64,000 nucleotides of DNA from Apricaphanius iberus (lineage: Eukaryota; Chordata; Actinopteri; Cyprinodontiformes; Aphaniidae), in assembly GCA_028564705.1 (NCBI GenBank), contig JAPXFQ010002732.1:1426001-1490000 (forward strand), written 5' to 3'. How positions within the stretch are numbered: the first letter of the stretch is position 1; the number at the start of each line of letters is the position of its first letter. The notes beneath the pieces were generated by a model. It was not told the origin of the DNA. It ran no database searches and worked only from the letters and a program-made list of their open reading frames with translations. The position numbers were made by a program, and so were the translations under genes. This document shows, piece by piece, positions 11,360 to 24,200 of this stretch.

Positions 11360-12830
11360 CCAGTTTTTGCTTTGATCTTGATTTATTTGTTCTGCACATA
11401 TATCACATGGATACAGTACAAGGAGGGGAACGAAACCCAGATGGGTTTATAAAGAGTTCCAATCCATTAGCATGAATAAAAAATAAAGGCACGCAGACAA
11501 ATAAGTTCGATAACAAGAAGCAGGCAAACACATAATATTTTTAGGATATTTTCTGTTAACCTAATGGAAGTAATTTAAAGTTACAGATGTTGGAAGGTAA
11601 GAGGAAAAATAAATAAATATAAAAATATAGAGCAGCAGATGAGGATCAATAAGACTATAAAATATTAAGGGGAACTATAACAAAAACTGTCATTGGTCAA
11701 TTAAAAGTTCTTTCAACTGTTTTTTAAAGACAAGGTCAGAAAATATGGATCATAGGGACAAACTTAATTGAAGATCCCTAAAGCTGAGGTCAGTTTTATG
11801 ACCTGAAGTTCGAGAGAACGATGGGACAAAATGTATTTCTTCGTCTAGTTGGCTGAGCATGAGTATCTGAAATAAAAGTAAACAAAAAAAGTGTTGTAGT
11901 GTTGCAGGGAAATCTTCTCTCTTATAAATAACGCTATGAATAAATATGCATGATAGGCAGACATTAACTTTCTCAATTGGTAAACTCTTGTACCTGAAAA
12001 AAAAAAGGCGCAGAAGGAGCATATTTAGTAGAGAGGGAGATCATATGCAAGAACTTCTTCTGAATTTTTAGCGAGATAAGTGGGGAAAGTAGCACCCCAA
12101 ACAATATTGCAGTAATTCATGAAAGGAAATAAAAAACTACAATAAAGGGTTATTTGAGTGGATCAAAGGTAAGACAATTCTTAGAATATTTAGCATTTTA
12201 GAGGATCTGGTACAGACTAGATCAACATGTTTAGACCAAGTTAAATCAGCTATCAAAACACCCAGTAATTTCATTGAAGCCACTTAAGTAACTGGAGCTC
12301 CATCAATTTCTATATAAGCATGTTTTTTTGGGTAAAATTTATTTATGTTGTGGAATACCATAAAGTTACATTTTTTAACATTGAGAGTTAGCTTGTTAGT
12401 GCGAAACCAATTTGATAATGTTTTAACATGTTGGTTCAAGGTGACGAAATCCTCGTGTACTGAGATCGGTGTCATCTGCAAATAATATGGGTAGGAAACG
12501 ATCACAACAAAGGGAATAAATCCTTGATATAAATTTAAAAAAAAATAAAGGACCCAGAACAGAACCCTGAGGAACCCCAAATAAAATGTTAGAGGTTTTA
12601 GAAGTGAAACCATTGAGATAAACAAATTGTTCTCCGTTAAGGTAAACCAAACTAAGGCAGTACCCTCCATTTCATACCTATTAAGCTTAGAAATCAAAAT
12701 ATGAGAAACTGTATCAAAAGCTTTACTTGAATTGAGAAAAAAAACACCAAGAGCATTTTTTCCTGTTGTCTATACTGGGGAAAACTGACATTTTAAGACA
12801 TCCTGTTGTAGCAGGCATTTAGCAAACCAT
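11360..12830 (-). mobile_element. Non-LTR retrotransposon fragment inside the inverted-repeat element
   Basis: Minus-strand frames 12423-12650 and 12284-12697 encode GVPQGSVLGPLFFFKF, LFADDTDLS and WFRTNKLTLNVKKCNFMVFH, reverse transcriptase motifs of Jockey-group non-LTR elements. Frame-shifted and truncated. Boundaries are approximate. Confidence 0.65.
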
Positions 12831-12949
12831 TTATTTGAACCCACCAGGAAATGCGCAAAATAAAAATCTACTTGGATCTTTATTCAGTGTGCATGACAGT
12901 AACTTTACTAGCACTAATTCCACATCCAAGAGACAGGCAAAATGTATAC

Positions 12950-13295
12950 ATAGGCTAGGAATGCAACGATACTTTTTTTCCAAACCAGTACGATACAAAT
13001 ACTTGTATCAGAGTACTTGCCAATACCGAGTACCAACGGCGATACTTCTACCACACACAAAAAAAATGCAATGAATTGGAAGACAGGTTTTATTTTCTCT
13101 GCTTGTCACAACAAATGAGGGTGTATTAGATATATATAGAAAAAAAATGACAAAACTAAAATTCAGTTAAAAATGTACATTTTCTGTGAAATTATTGCAG
13201 AGCTTCCATATTTTAAGTATCGGTTGATGGTACCAAGTACATTAGTTGGTATCGAGGCCAATTCCCAATACCAGTATTGGTAGTTCTCACTCATG
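12950..13295. mobile_element. hAT-like nonautonomous fragment
   Basis: The stretch with GCAACGATAC, AATACTTGTATCAGAGTACT and GGTATCGAGGCCAATTCCC resembles a common teleost hAT-type repeat with alternating GTACC/GATAC words. Related sequence occurs at 23655-23915. Ends not resolved. Confidence 0.4.
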
Positions 13296-13871
13296 GTACT
13301 TATATTTAAAATATCACAAATTAGAGTTAAAACTGAAACTTGTAGAATATATTTGTGCACATATTTACATTTGCACACTTTAAAGGACCACAAAGTCAAA
13401 TTTGATCAATTCATACAATTTCCCGTGAGCCTTTGCCATCATACCAGACTGGATCAAACTACCTAAAAGCTTAAACAGCTATTTAGATGGAGTGGGACTA
13501 TCAGTATACAGACAAAAGAGAATTATAAAAATATATATGGATTTTCTACATATATCATTAAAATATCCCAATCCACTGCGGAGGATCTAATCTTTTTTTC
13601 ACTTGTTGCCATGATTAATTCTGTCATCTATGTCCCATTAATGAGGGCTTTTTAAATCCTCATGCACAAATGTAACTCAGGTTAACTTTGACTCAGAGTT
13701 AATTGAACCAGTTCTTAACACCACTTGTGAAACTGAAAATGTAGAGTTGGTCATCATAGAGTTCAGGCTTTGATTAGTTTGTCAAACCTGCGTTCTGAAA
13801 CGGGCCCCAGATCCTTCAAACTACGGTGGCATACGAAAAAAAACCTCAAACCAGTTTACAAATATAGTCAT

Positions 13872-14692
13872 TTTATTAATGACTTGGAAAAAAGCATAAC
13901 ACAAGAAATACATGCATGCAGGGTATGTATGAGCTGGTATTCTCTCATTTTCTTATAATTTGGAAATAATTAACAACGGTGAAGCTAATAAAACCAATGT
14001 AATGCACTTGTCTGCTTATACACACCTTTTTTTTGTCACTTCAATACCAAGTGTTTTCTTCTCAATTAAATCATAAACAGGGTGGCTGATTCAACAGCAA
14101 AACCTCTTAAAAAGTATAAAGATTACAAATGCGGATACGATTACAGACTCCAATCCTGTACTGGCCACATGGTACAGGATGGGAACCTTTAGACACTGGA
14201 CAACAGTCTAAATTTCTCTTTCATAAAGCAGCAACAACTTAAACCACTTTTAAAATACAACAAAAAAATAAAATAAAATAAAAAGAACCAGACACTTCCT
14301 CCTTTGAAAAACGAAACACTGAACTCTTTTCTTGGGCTTGGGAATGTGAGCCACCAGCATTGAGTGGATGAACACATACAAACAGAAGTCAAGACATGGT
14401 TCTAGTTACAGTATGGTGAATTTTGCTATGCCTTCCCAAGCTGGCAGCTTTAACAGCAACACTAACCAAGCTGTTCTACACATCATGAATAAAAAACGTA
14501 CTTCAACACACCCTCGATGCACAGCTAACGCAACTGTTAGGATAATGTTCTTACTCTACAGTAGAAAACAAAAAGACGAACTTTAACACTACAGCCCTCT
14601 AAAAATGAGAAAACAATGGTAAAAACAGAGAGCGTTGAAACAAAGCTGCAGACTGTTCAGCACAGCCCAGTTTCTGGAAGGCGTTCGTAGGT
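13872..14692 (-). other. hp1bp3: hp1bp3 3' UTR with candidate polyadenylation signal
   Basis: The first AATAAA after the stop on the minus strand is at 13877-13872, just before the end of the inverted-repeat element at 10707-13807. The UTR extent is inferred; alternative downstream sites cannot be excluded. Confidence 0.4.
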
Positions 14693-15272
14693 TCAGTACT
14701 TTCCTCTCTTGGACTTCCGAGCAGACTGTTTGCTTTTCGTTTTTTTTTGGAGGTCGGCCTTCTCGGGGGGTGATGCTTCAGAGCCAGGCTTTTTTTTGGA
14801 CCCACCTTTGGCCGGCTGCTTTTTGGGGGCGGGCTCTTCGGGGGGCGGCTCTTCGGCTTTTGACCGTTTCGATCCACTTTTTGACGTCTCCTTTACAACT
14901 TTCGCCTCCTCGGGGTAGGACTCCTCAGCTTTTGATCGCCTGGACCCACTTTTTGGTGTCGCCTTTTCGACTCTGGGCTCCTCTGGGGAAGAATCTCTGG
15001 ATGGGGCTTTCCTGGAGCCTTTTTTGCTCAGCTTTTTAACAGCTGGTGTTTTAGACTTCCTCGAGGGAGCCCCCTTCTTCACGGGTGTTGCTTTAGGCGC
15101 CGATACAGCCTCCCTCTTAGGTGGGTTCCTTCCCGATTTCACAGTTTTCTTGGCAGGAGACTTCTTTGCGAGTGCCCGACCTCGGCCCCCAGCCTTTGGC
15201 TTACTGACGCTGCGGGGCTTCTTGGCAGGTGGAGGGCGACGAGCCTTGGGTGGAGGCCTCTTATGAGATTGC
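14693..15272 (-). CDS. hp1bp3: hp1bp3 terminal coding exon, basic tail
   Basis: 193 codons including stop, a Lys/Ser/Pro/Ala-rich histone-H1-like tail. It contains an internal repeat: SGSRRSKAEESYPEEAKVV then SGSKRSKAEEPPPEEPAPK. Ends SARKSKRGKY and stop. Confidence 0.9.
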
Positions 15273-18200
15273 CTAAGAGTGATTCAGAAAGTTAGAACAA
15301 CACACTGCAACAAGCGTGAGCTTAGAAAAATACATTTATTTTATAAACAGTACAGCCCAAAAGTTTGGACACACCTTCTCATTCAATGAGTTTTCTTAAT
15401 TTTCATGACTACATTGTTGATTCTCAATTAAGAGCATCAAAACTATGAATGAACACATGACGTATGATTTACTATATGAACTTAAACAAAAAGGGTGAAA
15501 TAACTGAATACATGTGTTACCCGAAATAGATTTCCAACAGTCTTGAAGAAGTTCCCCGGAGATGCTTAGTACTTGTTGGCGCTTTTGCCTTTAGTCTGCG
15601 GTTCAGCTCACCCCAAATCATCTGGAGGCCAGGTTATTTCACACTTTTTTGTAAAAGTAATATATAATTCCATATGTATTCATTCATAGTTTTGATGCCT
15701 TCAGTGAGAAACTACAATGTAAATAATCATGAAAATAAAGAAAATGCACTAAATGAGAAGGTTTGTCCAAACTTTTGGTCTGTACTGTGTGTGTATATAG
15801 GCTCATATTTACCTCTTACGAACTGGAGCTTCATCTTCTGACTCTTCTTCCTCAGATTCTTCTTCCTCTTCCTCCTCATCTGAAGATTCAGCAGGCCGCT
15901 TCCGTTTAGCTGGTTTTTTTGGAGCATCTTTGAACTTGTCTGGATATAGGACGGTAGGACTATGACAAGAAAACCCAAAACATATTACATAAAGAAAATC
16001 TATGTCTCAGTACATGTTAACATAAATGATTATTCTGTATTTTTTATTCTGGTTTACCTTGGATAAAATGGAAATGAGAGCTGATAGGTCCCTGTGAATC
16101 CGTGGCCAGTGATCTGCTCCATCCAGCCCAGCACTTTACACTTGGTCAGAGTCCTCCTCAAATTGGCCACTAAGGTGAAAAATATGTATATAAAAAAGTT
16201 CCAGTGTTAGCAACATTATTCTTAAATCTTAAGGTTATACATATTAGATCTTAAATTCAATCCAAACCTGGATACAAGTTTATTGTCCACTACACTAAGT
16301 TGATAGGCCAACCAGCAGCTGCAGCTGAAATGTATAAACTTAACAGCAGTGTGGTTGTGTTGCAACCTGTACAGAAACCTGAGCTTGAGTTAAAGTAAGG
16401 TTTCACCAATTAGGTTTGTGAATTAGGTCTTCCTTACATACTAAGATGCTCCAAGACTCTTGATTTAGAAGGAAAGCCTCTCAGATCATCAGGGTTCTGT
16501 AATGTTATGGTGCATTAGGATTCTTCGTAATTAAAAAGGTTTCAGGCGTATGCCTAAGCTCTCAAAGCTAATGTTACATTGCTTTTTAAATTACCTTAAA
16601 ACACCCAAGACAATTTTATATTAAACTAAACTCCCGTATATGTCACTCTGTGACTCTTTAATGTGTTATGAACTTCATATAAATAATTTTGCTAATCTAG
16701 AAACTCAGTCTTAAAAAAAAAAAAAAAAAGCCATGGTTAATTCTAACAATTTGTTCTAATGTGACTTTTTCTTATTAAATAAAATGCTTACTTGTTTGAA
16801 GCCCAACAATATTAATTAGCTTATATCATCTGTTCAGATCAATAAAAAGGTACATTTCTAAATCTTAGCGGAATCAGGTTGTTTGGACATTTGTGTTCAC
16901 CTGAGGGGTATTCCAGGAAGCGAGCTCAACCAATCGAGGCTCATTTGTAATTATCCTAGCTTGAATTGGCTTAACAGTTCACTCCACATTCGGTTCCACC
17001 AAGGAAGCTCAGGTAAATTCAATCCACGCCGATTCAAGTGAGGCTCGTGTGCGTCAACAGGCAGTCCACGTCAATCAATGCTAGATAAGTGAAAATAGAA
17101 GGAAAGAGCCCCGTCCTTCTCCCAGTCTGAGAAATACTTATTAACTCATTCTATGAGCATCACAATTACATCATAACCAATACGGGGAACACCAGCTTCA
17201 TAGAAAGGCTCGTCAGGCTGCATTGTGTTATAATGTAAATTAGGTGATGTTCCTTACGGACGGTTTAAAGTGTGACACGGAGAAGCACTTCTAACTAAAC
17301 TTCACGTTTATTAATCATATTACCTCGTTGGACAGGGCAAGATAATCTGGAGTCTGAATAATTAAAATTAGAAATCAACATGACGAAAAATAGCTGACAG
17401 ATCAAATGTTTTAGAACATGATTTAAGAAAAGATGTAAAAATATTTATCAACTAAATAAGAACTGTCAAGTCTTTAAAATGTAAAGTTACATATACAGTA
17501 TTTACATTTTTCTTACCAGTTTCTACTATAAAGGTACTATATGGCTATTTTCACACATCTAGACAGAACAGTATGATTTTTTTATGGCTCCATTTTAGAC
17601 AAAAAGTGAATTACTTGTATTGTTTAATAGCTAGGTGTCAGGTGTGACATTGGAACAAAAAGCTTAACTCATGTTCTTCAAAATGGTAAAAGTAATATTA
17701 GATTAAATAATTAGAATTACATTTTAAAAGATAAAACCCACATTCCACATTTAACCACCAAAAAGAAACACGGAACTTTTGTAAATTATTTAATAACTTT
17801 ATATTGGAGGGTGAGGGAGAGAACAGTCACCTGGATTAGGGGTGTGCGATTTGACGATTTAAGACCGTGAAGCGATCTGTCATTTTTGGGAGATCGTTTT
17901 ATCACGATTCCCAGTTCTGCTGCTGTATTTCTGCCTTTGTGTGCCATGAAAATCCTCCGCTCTCTCCCTGCTATAAGCGAATTACCACCCGCCCCTCCCC
18001 TCTCTCCCCCTTTGCATGTGCGCAACCTGTAAACAAGCATGGCGTTGCCGCGACTGCGAGCGTATATTAAGTTTTCGTTCCGAAGTCAAAGTCCTCATCC
18101 GTTGAATGGAACTGTTTTTTTTTTAACCAGACGACAAAGAGCAAAAAAACATTTTCAAAGTTTGCAAGGAGAGCGTCAAGGCAAGTGATCGCAACATCAC

Positions 18201-21200
18201 AAGAAGAGAGAAAACATCCCAAACAATACAATGAGCCGTCTTGCTGCTAAACCTATAAAGCCGACTGCAGCAGCAGTGGCTAGCGCTTCTTCTTAGTTCA
18301 GCAAGCGCTAGAAAAAATAATAATAAAACGTACCCCCTACGACACAGACGGCAAACTATCCGTGCAGTTGTCCAGCTGCCCTTTTCCCCCAAACACCGCC
18401 ATTCCACGCATGGATGAATGCGCAGTTTCAGGGCATATTAACAATATGTTTGGATGGATGGAAGAATAATTAGAACTTCTTATATTACAGTCTACCTTCA
18501 TTATTTTATGTACAGCAGCACTTTGTATACCGTTATGTTTTTACACTACATTGTTATCACTTACGTTTTTATTAGGCAGCTTTATGTGTGCCTGTTTATA
18601 ATATCAGCACTCTGCAAAAAACATTGGAACATGTTAAAGCTGCATTTACCCCGTTGTATGAGGATTATTAATTGGCGTATTATACATTGCACAATACATC
18701 TTGCACATATTTGCAGCTGCATGTTAGTCTTTTATTTTAAAAGATTAGATTATATTTTCTGAATATCATATTTTTAAACTAAAGTAAGTTCATGTTTGAT
18801 TTCTGTTTTTGTAGACAAGTCAAGATAAAAATTTTATACAATACATTTAAATACGTTTGTGATTTAGATGTATTTTTTTTATTGAGGTTATTTGAATAAT
18901 GAAATACATATATATACACACACACACATACATATAGTGTATGTATAGTTTCATTCAGAACTTTGTGCATTTCTGTGATCTTTGGTGTGGGAAAGACATC
19001 AGTATTTAAGCCCCGTGTTGGCTTATTTGAATGAATTTATTTATTTAATGTGTCTTTAATGTGTAATCTAAGAATTTTTGGTGATCATTTTCAAATATCG
19101 TGATAAAATCGAAATCGTGATAATATAATTGAAAAATCGTGATATTCTATTTTTGCCATATCGCCCATCCCTAACGTGGATCATCCAATCATTTGACCAA
19201 GTTAAAATAAGGCTCACAGTTAGCCTGCCACGGAGCAGCTCATCTAAGAGTATATTTTTCCATGGCGAATGAGCGGGGCTTTAGGTTAGCCTCGTTCTTG
19301 GAACCAAATCGGAGGAAATTGAGTAGAGACTGTCAAAGTAAGCCTGGCCTTTGGAGTTAGCTTGCTTCGTGGAATATCCCTACATTTAAAGAATAGAGCC
19401 AATGTAATGAACAACAACTTAATGAGTTAACAAGGTGAAGAATTCCTACTTCACGCCGATTTCTGATAAATTACAAGGCAAAAATAAGTAAATGGTGGTT
19501 TAGTCTTCCATGTCAGAACTATGGCATTCTGAAGTAAAGCTACATTGGGGTTGCCTAATAAACGTTAATAAAAGTTCACCCTCACCTATGCAGGGATTTA
19601 CTCCAAAAATCTTCAGGTAAAGGATTCAGACGATTTTAAACAAACTGATTATTTTTTAAGTTAGACCATCTAAGGCCTATAAGCATGAAGATGTGGGAAC
19701 TCACCTAACAAGTTCTCCTTTACGTCCTTGTTGGAGTCTACCAGATATTTGCGCAGAGATGTAGTGCTGCAGGTTTTGGGCTCGTTCATAGCCGTGATGG
19801 CGACCGTGATAGCATCTTCCAGTGTGCTGCCTTTCAGCTGAGCCTCTTTGGCCGCTCGCTTCAGCTGAGAAGCAAAACAATTCACGACAGGTCAACAAAC
19901 GCCATTTTGATCAACACTTGCCAAATACAACAGAAACATGTCTAGTAATATGATCAGACAAATATTTTTTAGCCTTTACAGAATGGTGATTTACTAAAGC
20001 TTGGATTATTTTTTAGACCTACCTGGAAAGTTCCTCTCGCTCCTGTCCCTGTAATTTGCTCCAGGTATCCTTTCTCTACAGCTCTTACCAGGGCTGTCTT
20101 CAGTAGGTCAGGCCTATGATAAAAAAATAAGGTAATCAGCTCCCCTCATTTCATACTAGCACCATTATTATACAACATTTTGGATGCAATTAATCATTAT
20201 ATGGTCTGTACAAAGTTTTATATGATTCTAATATCTTCCATTAAACCAGATATAGAAAAAGGCATCATATGCCAACCTGAGATAAATAGGCGAGTAATAA
20301 TACCCAACATGTCAAATGTACTGAACATGTATAATGTATTGAAATTACTTTTCTTGTAAAGTGCCTTGAAATTACATCTGTTGTGAATTGGCACTAAATA
20401 AATAAACTGAATTGAGAAGATTAAGAAAATTTTTTTTAAAGGGGAGGTCATATGGCTTATTCAGTTCAAGAGCTCCACCTAGAGGGGAACTCTGCCATAC
20501 CGGTTTTCAATGTTGAGGCTGGGGAAGTGCTGCTCCAGGTACTTCTTGATCAGATTGTAGGACGCCTCTTTGGGCTCGCAGAGCCGAGTGATGATGAGAG
20601 GAAGGGCGTCTCCCAGAGACTCCTGCTTCTGAGCGCCTTTCTAGGGACATCGTTGGCAGACGTAGAGCAGAGTAAGAGCCGAGTACAGGGATACACCGGG
20701 CCTAAAAGGCTACACCATACACCAGGTGTTCACAAGAATTAGACAAGAGTCTGTTTTGAGAAACTAGAGCCATTACTTTTTACTGTCTATGAAAAAAAGA
20801 TTTGTGAAACCTTTTAAGTTGCGTAAAGAATCTGCAAATGACCCCCAGCTTTGGCCAGCCCACATATGAAAAGGTTGACGTAAACCAATCAAATATTATG
20901 CTGGTGATCAAGCTTGGGAGGCTGGGAGGTGATGCTGCTTCGTTTTTCTACCAGCTAACAAAAATACTGCCGACATTTACTATTATTTTTAATTATGGAA
21001 GGTTCTTTAATGCTTATAAAACAGATACAAGTATTTATTAGTAAAAAAAAAAAAAAACAACTCCGAAAAAGAAAAGAAAAAAAGGGGGTGGGTGGGGATG
21101 GTCGACTACCCCTGACCAATAATCGTCCCTCAGAATCAGCTTCACCAAGCCACACCAATACTCTGCTGTAATATGTTACGCTTCCTGGTATCTACTCCAC

Positions 21201-24200
21201 ACTAATGTTTTGCTTTCTTCCAAACCTAATTTCAAGTTACATTAAGAAGCTTTATTCCGGACAGAGTGTGGGAACTTGCCATTTTCCAACGGCCAATTAT
21301 CTAAAGTTGATAATGCTTTGACAGACAACTTCTTAGGCCACATCCACACTAAGCCGGGTAATGCCTTAAACGTATAATTATTTAGTCTACACCCCCCTAT
21401 CCTCCACACTAACCCGGCGTCGTTTAAGGCCTGTGGCCGGATAACTATTAGCCGGGTAAGAGAGCCGTGTAAATCTCAATTCAACGGCTAAACGAGCTAG
21501 TGTGGACAGCTTCCCCGGATAATGAAAGGAAGTGGCGTCAATGAATGCTGCGTCAATAACAATACAACACTACAGACAAAGACAACAGCGAAGAGTAATA
21601 AATCGATCTCGTCGTCTGTCCACATCAAAAACTCTCATCTTCTGAGCAGCTATTATTCTCTTCGGTTAACGGGACAAGCAGATATGTACTGTGTTGTAGA
21701 GCTTCTTGTATATATTATGTAGGCGCTGGCGTCACGTAGATTATACGCGTGTTCCGTGCGTCTTTTCGCGCATGCCCAGTATTTGCACAGGTCGGTATGG
21801 GATTGCACAATCATGGGACCATAAACGGACCTTAAACGGGGCGTAAATGCTCGTGTTGAGTGGATAACATTAGGCGTCTAACTCCCCGTATAAACTTATC
21901 GGCTTAGTGTGGACGTAGCTTTAGACATCGTACAGTTCCCCCCAAGAAACAATCCGGCTTAAAGGTTCAAGATCTTTACATTAACACACCTTAGATGGAG
22001 GAGGCGCTTTTCCAATGGCGAAGGTTCCTGAAAGGCCTTTACCCTTCAGCTGGAAGACAGAAAAACAAAACAGAAATTATGTATTTCTATAAACCACAGT
22101 TAGCCAAAACTAGACTGAGATTTAAACAAATATTCGACGCAAACTGGAGGCTTCATTTTTTAAAAGAGGACTGTACGATGCACGAAAGGCAGAGATTACC
22201 TGAACAGTTAGAGTTTAACTGATGATAAATTGTGTAGTTTTTCTTTTCTCTACTGCATATTTCAATGCTAGACAAATAACCTGAAAACATGTGGTAAAAA
22301 AAAAACAAAACAAAAAAGAAGCTTTCCAAACCATCATGGCTCAAAATGTAAAAGGGTCTAATAAATAGTTGTATTGATGTAAATGATTTTTAGAATGTTT
22401 GGATATACCCAAAACACATTATTATGTTATATGAGATTATGTTGGAGCCAAACAGAAAGGAGTGACAACGTCAAGAAAAGTTAAAAACAAATTTTTAGTT
22501 AGTTCTGATTTTTTATAAGAAATATTTTTTAACACTTATTAAACCTTGTTTTGTCCGTCCATGAAATCTGGCCTCCTGCTTCTGACAGTCTTTGTGCCAC
22601 AGCATCACAGCATTATTTGGGTCATAGTCCCTGATCTCTGAACACAGATGCACCAGGAGAAGATCTGAAAATGTCAGGGCTTATGTTGGACCTCTGATCA
22701 GTTTTAACTAGCCTCACAGTAGGGCTGGGTGTTATAACGTAAATTTATGGATACTGAAATTTGTGACCGTTACCAATGTCATTTTGCTCGTGCCAGTAAA
22801 GCAGCCGACCCAGAGCGCTCCCAGCCCAGAATGCTAGCTCAGCCAGCCCAGGTTCTTCTGAGTCGGAGCAGATATTTACACTTCTTGAAGCCACCGCTGG
22901 CTGATCCTACCCTTGCTCCGATGAAAACAAAACATTTTTTCTAAAATAAACGACTGCACACTAAAATCGGGAGTTTCACTCACAGGCTCAGTCACGTCCT
23001 CCTGCTAGTTTTAACCCAAAGAGAACCGCTCTATGGATAAGGGGACATTTCGTAAGGTGCTGCGTTTATATTTCATGTACGCTTGTGTAAATCCCATGCA
23101 GACAGCAGAGGAGCATCACAGAAATCCTAAAAAAACGAGGATTAATGTACATAACTAACCTGGTGCAAACATTTACACGCCATGTGGAAGGTTGCGCTCC
23201 AAATTTTACTCTTCAAACAAAAAAAATTTGCCTGCATTTGGCGAGTGTTAATTTCGGACTCAGCTGGTTACAGCTAGTCATCTAGCTCCTAATGTGGCAA
23301 AAGAACCCCAGATAATCATACTACTGCCACCGTATTTCCATGTCGGCATGACCTGGTGTTTCCTCCCCCCCCAAAAAAATGGAAGATGCATGATTTCAGG
23401 AAGCGGTTTTAGGCATGATATAATAGGAAATTCACTTCCCAAAATGTATAAGCGCTTCCAGACCTTGTTTTTTCATGTTCTTTTTAGATCCCAACATATT
23501 GCTTCTAGATATGTATTTCTACACACTTCATACAATCAGGCAGGGTCTATTACAGGATGTGGCTGATGAAAGTGAATTAGATGATTTAATATAAAGGGGA
23601 CAATTACTTACAATTACAATTTATTTATTTAATTACAATTACAATTGTAATTACAATTACAGAGAGTACCAATGCCGATACTTCTACAAAAAAATAATAA
23701 TATGCAATTAACGAAAGCAGGGTTTTTTCCCTTCTCTGGCTTTTACGGCAAATGACGGCGAATACGATCGAATATTAAAAATTACCTCAAAACTAAGAAC
23801 TATTGTAGCGTCCACATTTTAAGAATCGGTTCACCCCATCGGTTAACTTTAATGACAACGAATACATTAGAACAGTATTGGCCTGATACCAGTATCTGTG
23901 CACCCCTACAACTGCCTTTCACAGAAGGGTAGGATTCAATGGCATTTCAAAACAGTATTTTTTAATTTACTATAGTTACTTTGATGTCCAAATCTATTTG
24001 ATTTGAAGGGCAAAAACAGCAGGAATCACTGTAGAGGTTAACCCATTTTACCTGTTTGATGGTGCCCTTTTCCAGATGTTTCTTCATTGATTTCTTGATG
24101 AGAAACTTCTTCTTGTGAAACTCCATCCCTGGGTATTTTTTCAAAATATATTTCATGACAGACTGGAAGGACATCCCGGACCTCTCATTGCAGGACTGCA

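Larger units (their letters stand above)
10707..13807. mobile_element. 3.1-kb inverted-repeat DNA element with CAG duplication
   Basis: Left end GGGCCCGTTTCACAAAGCAG and right end inverted GGGCCCGTTTCAGAACGCAG, each flanked by CAG (10704-10706, 13808-13810). Both subterminal regions share AACTCTGAGTT-like words. It carries a LINE fragment inside and no transposase. A 3-bp duplication suggests PIF-Harbinger or a relative; the superfamily is not certain. Confidence 0.65.
16905..19380. mobile_element. Inverted-repeat DNA element hosting a hAT
   Basis: Left end GGGGTATTCCAGGAAGCGAG and right end inverted GGGATATTCCACGAAGCAAG show terminal inverted repeats. AGCTC/AGCTT-rich subterminal words recur on both sides. 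No transposase was seen, and no clear target duplication. Confidence 0.55.
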
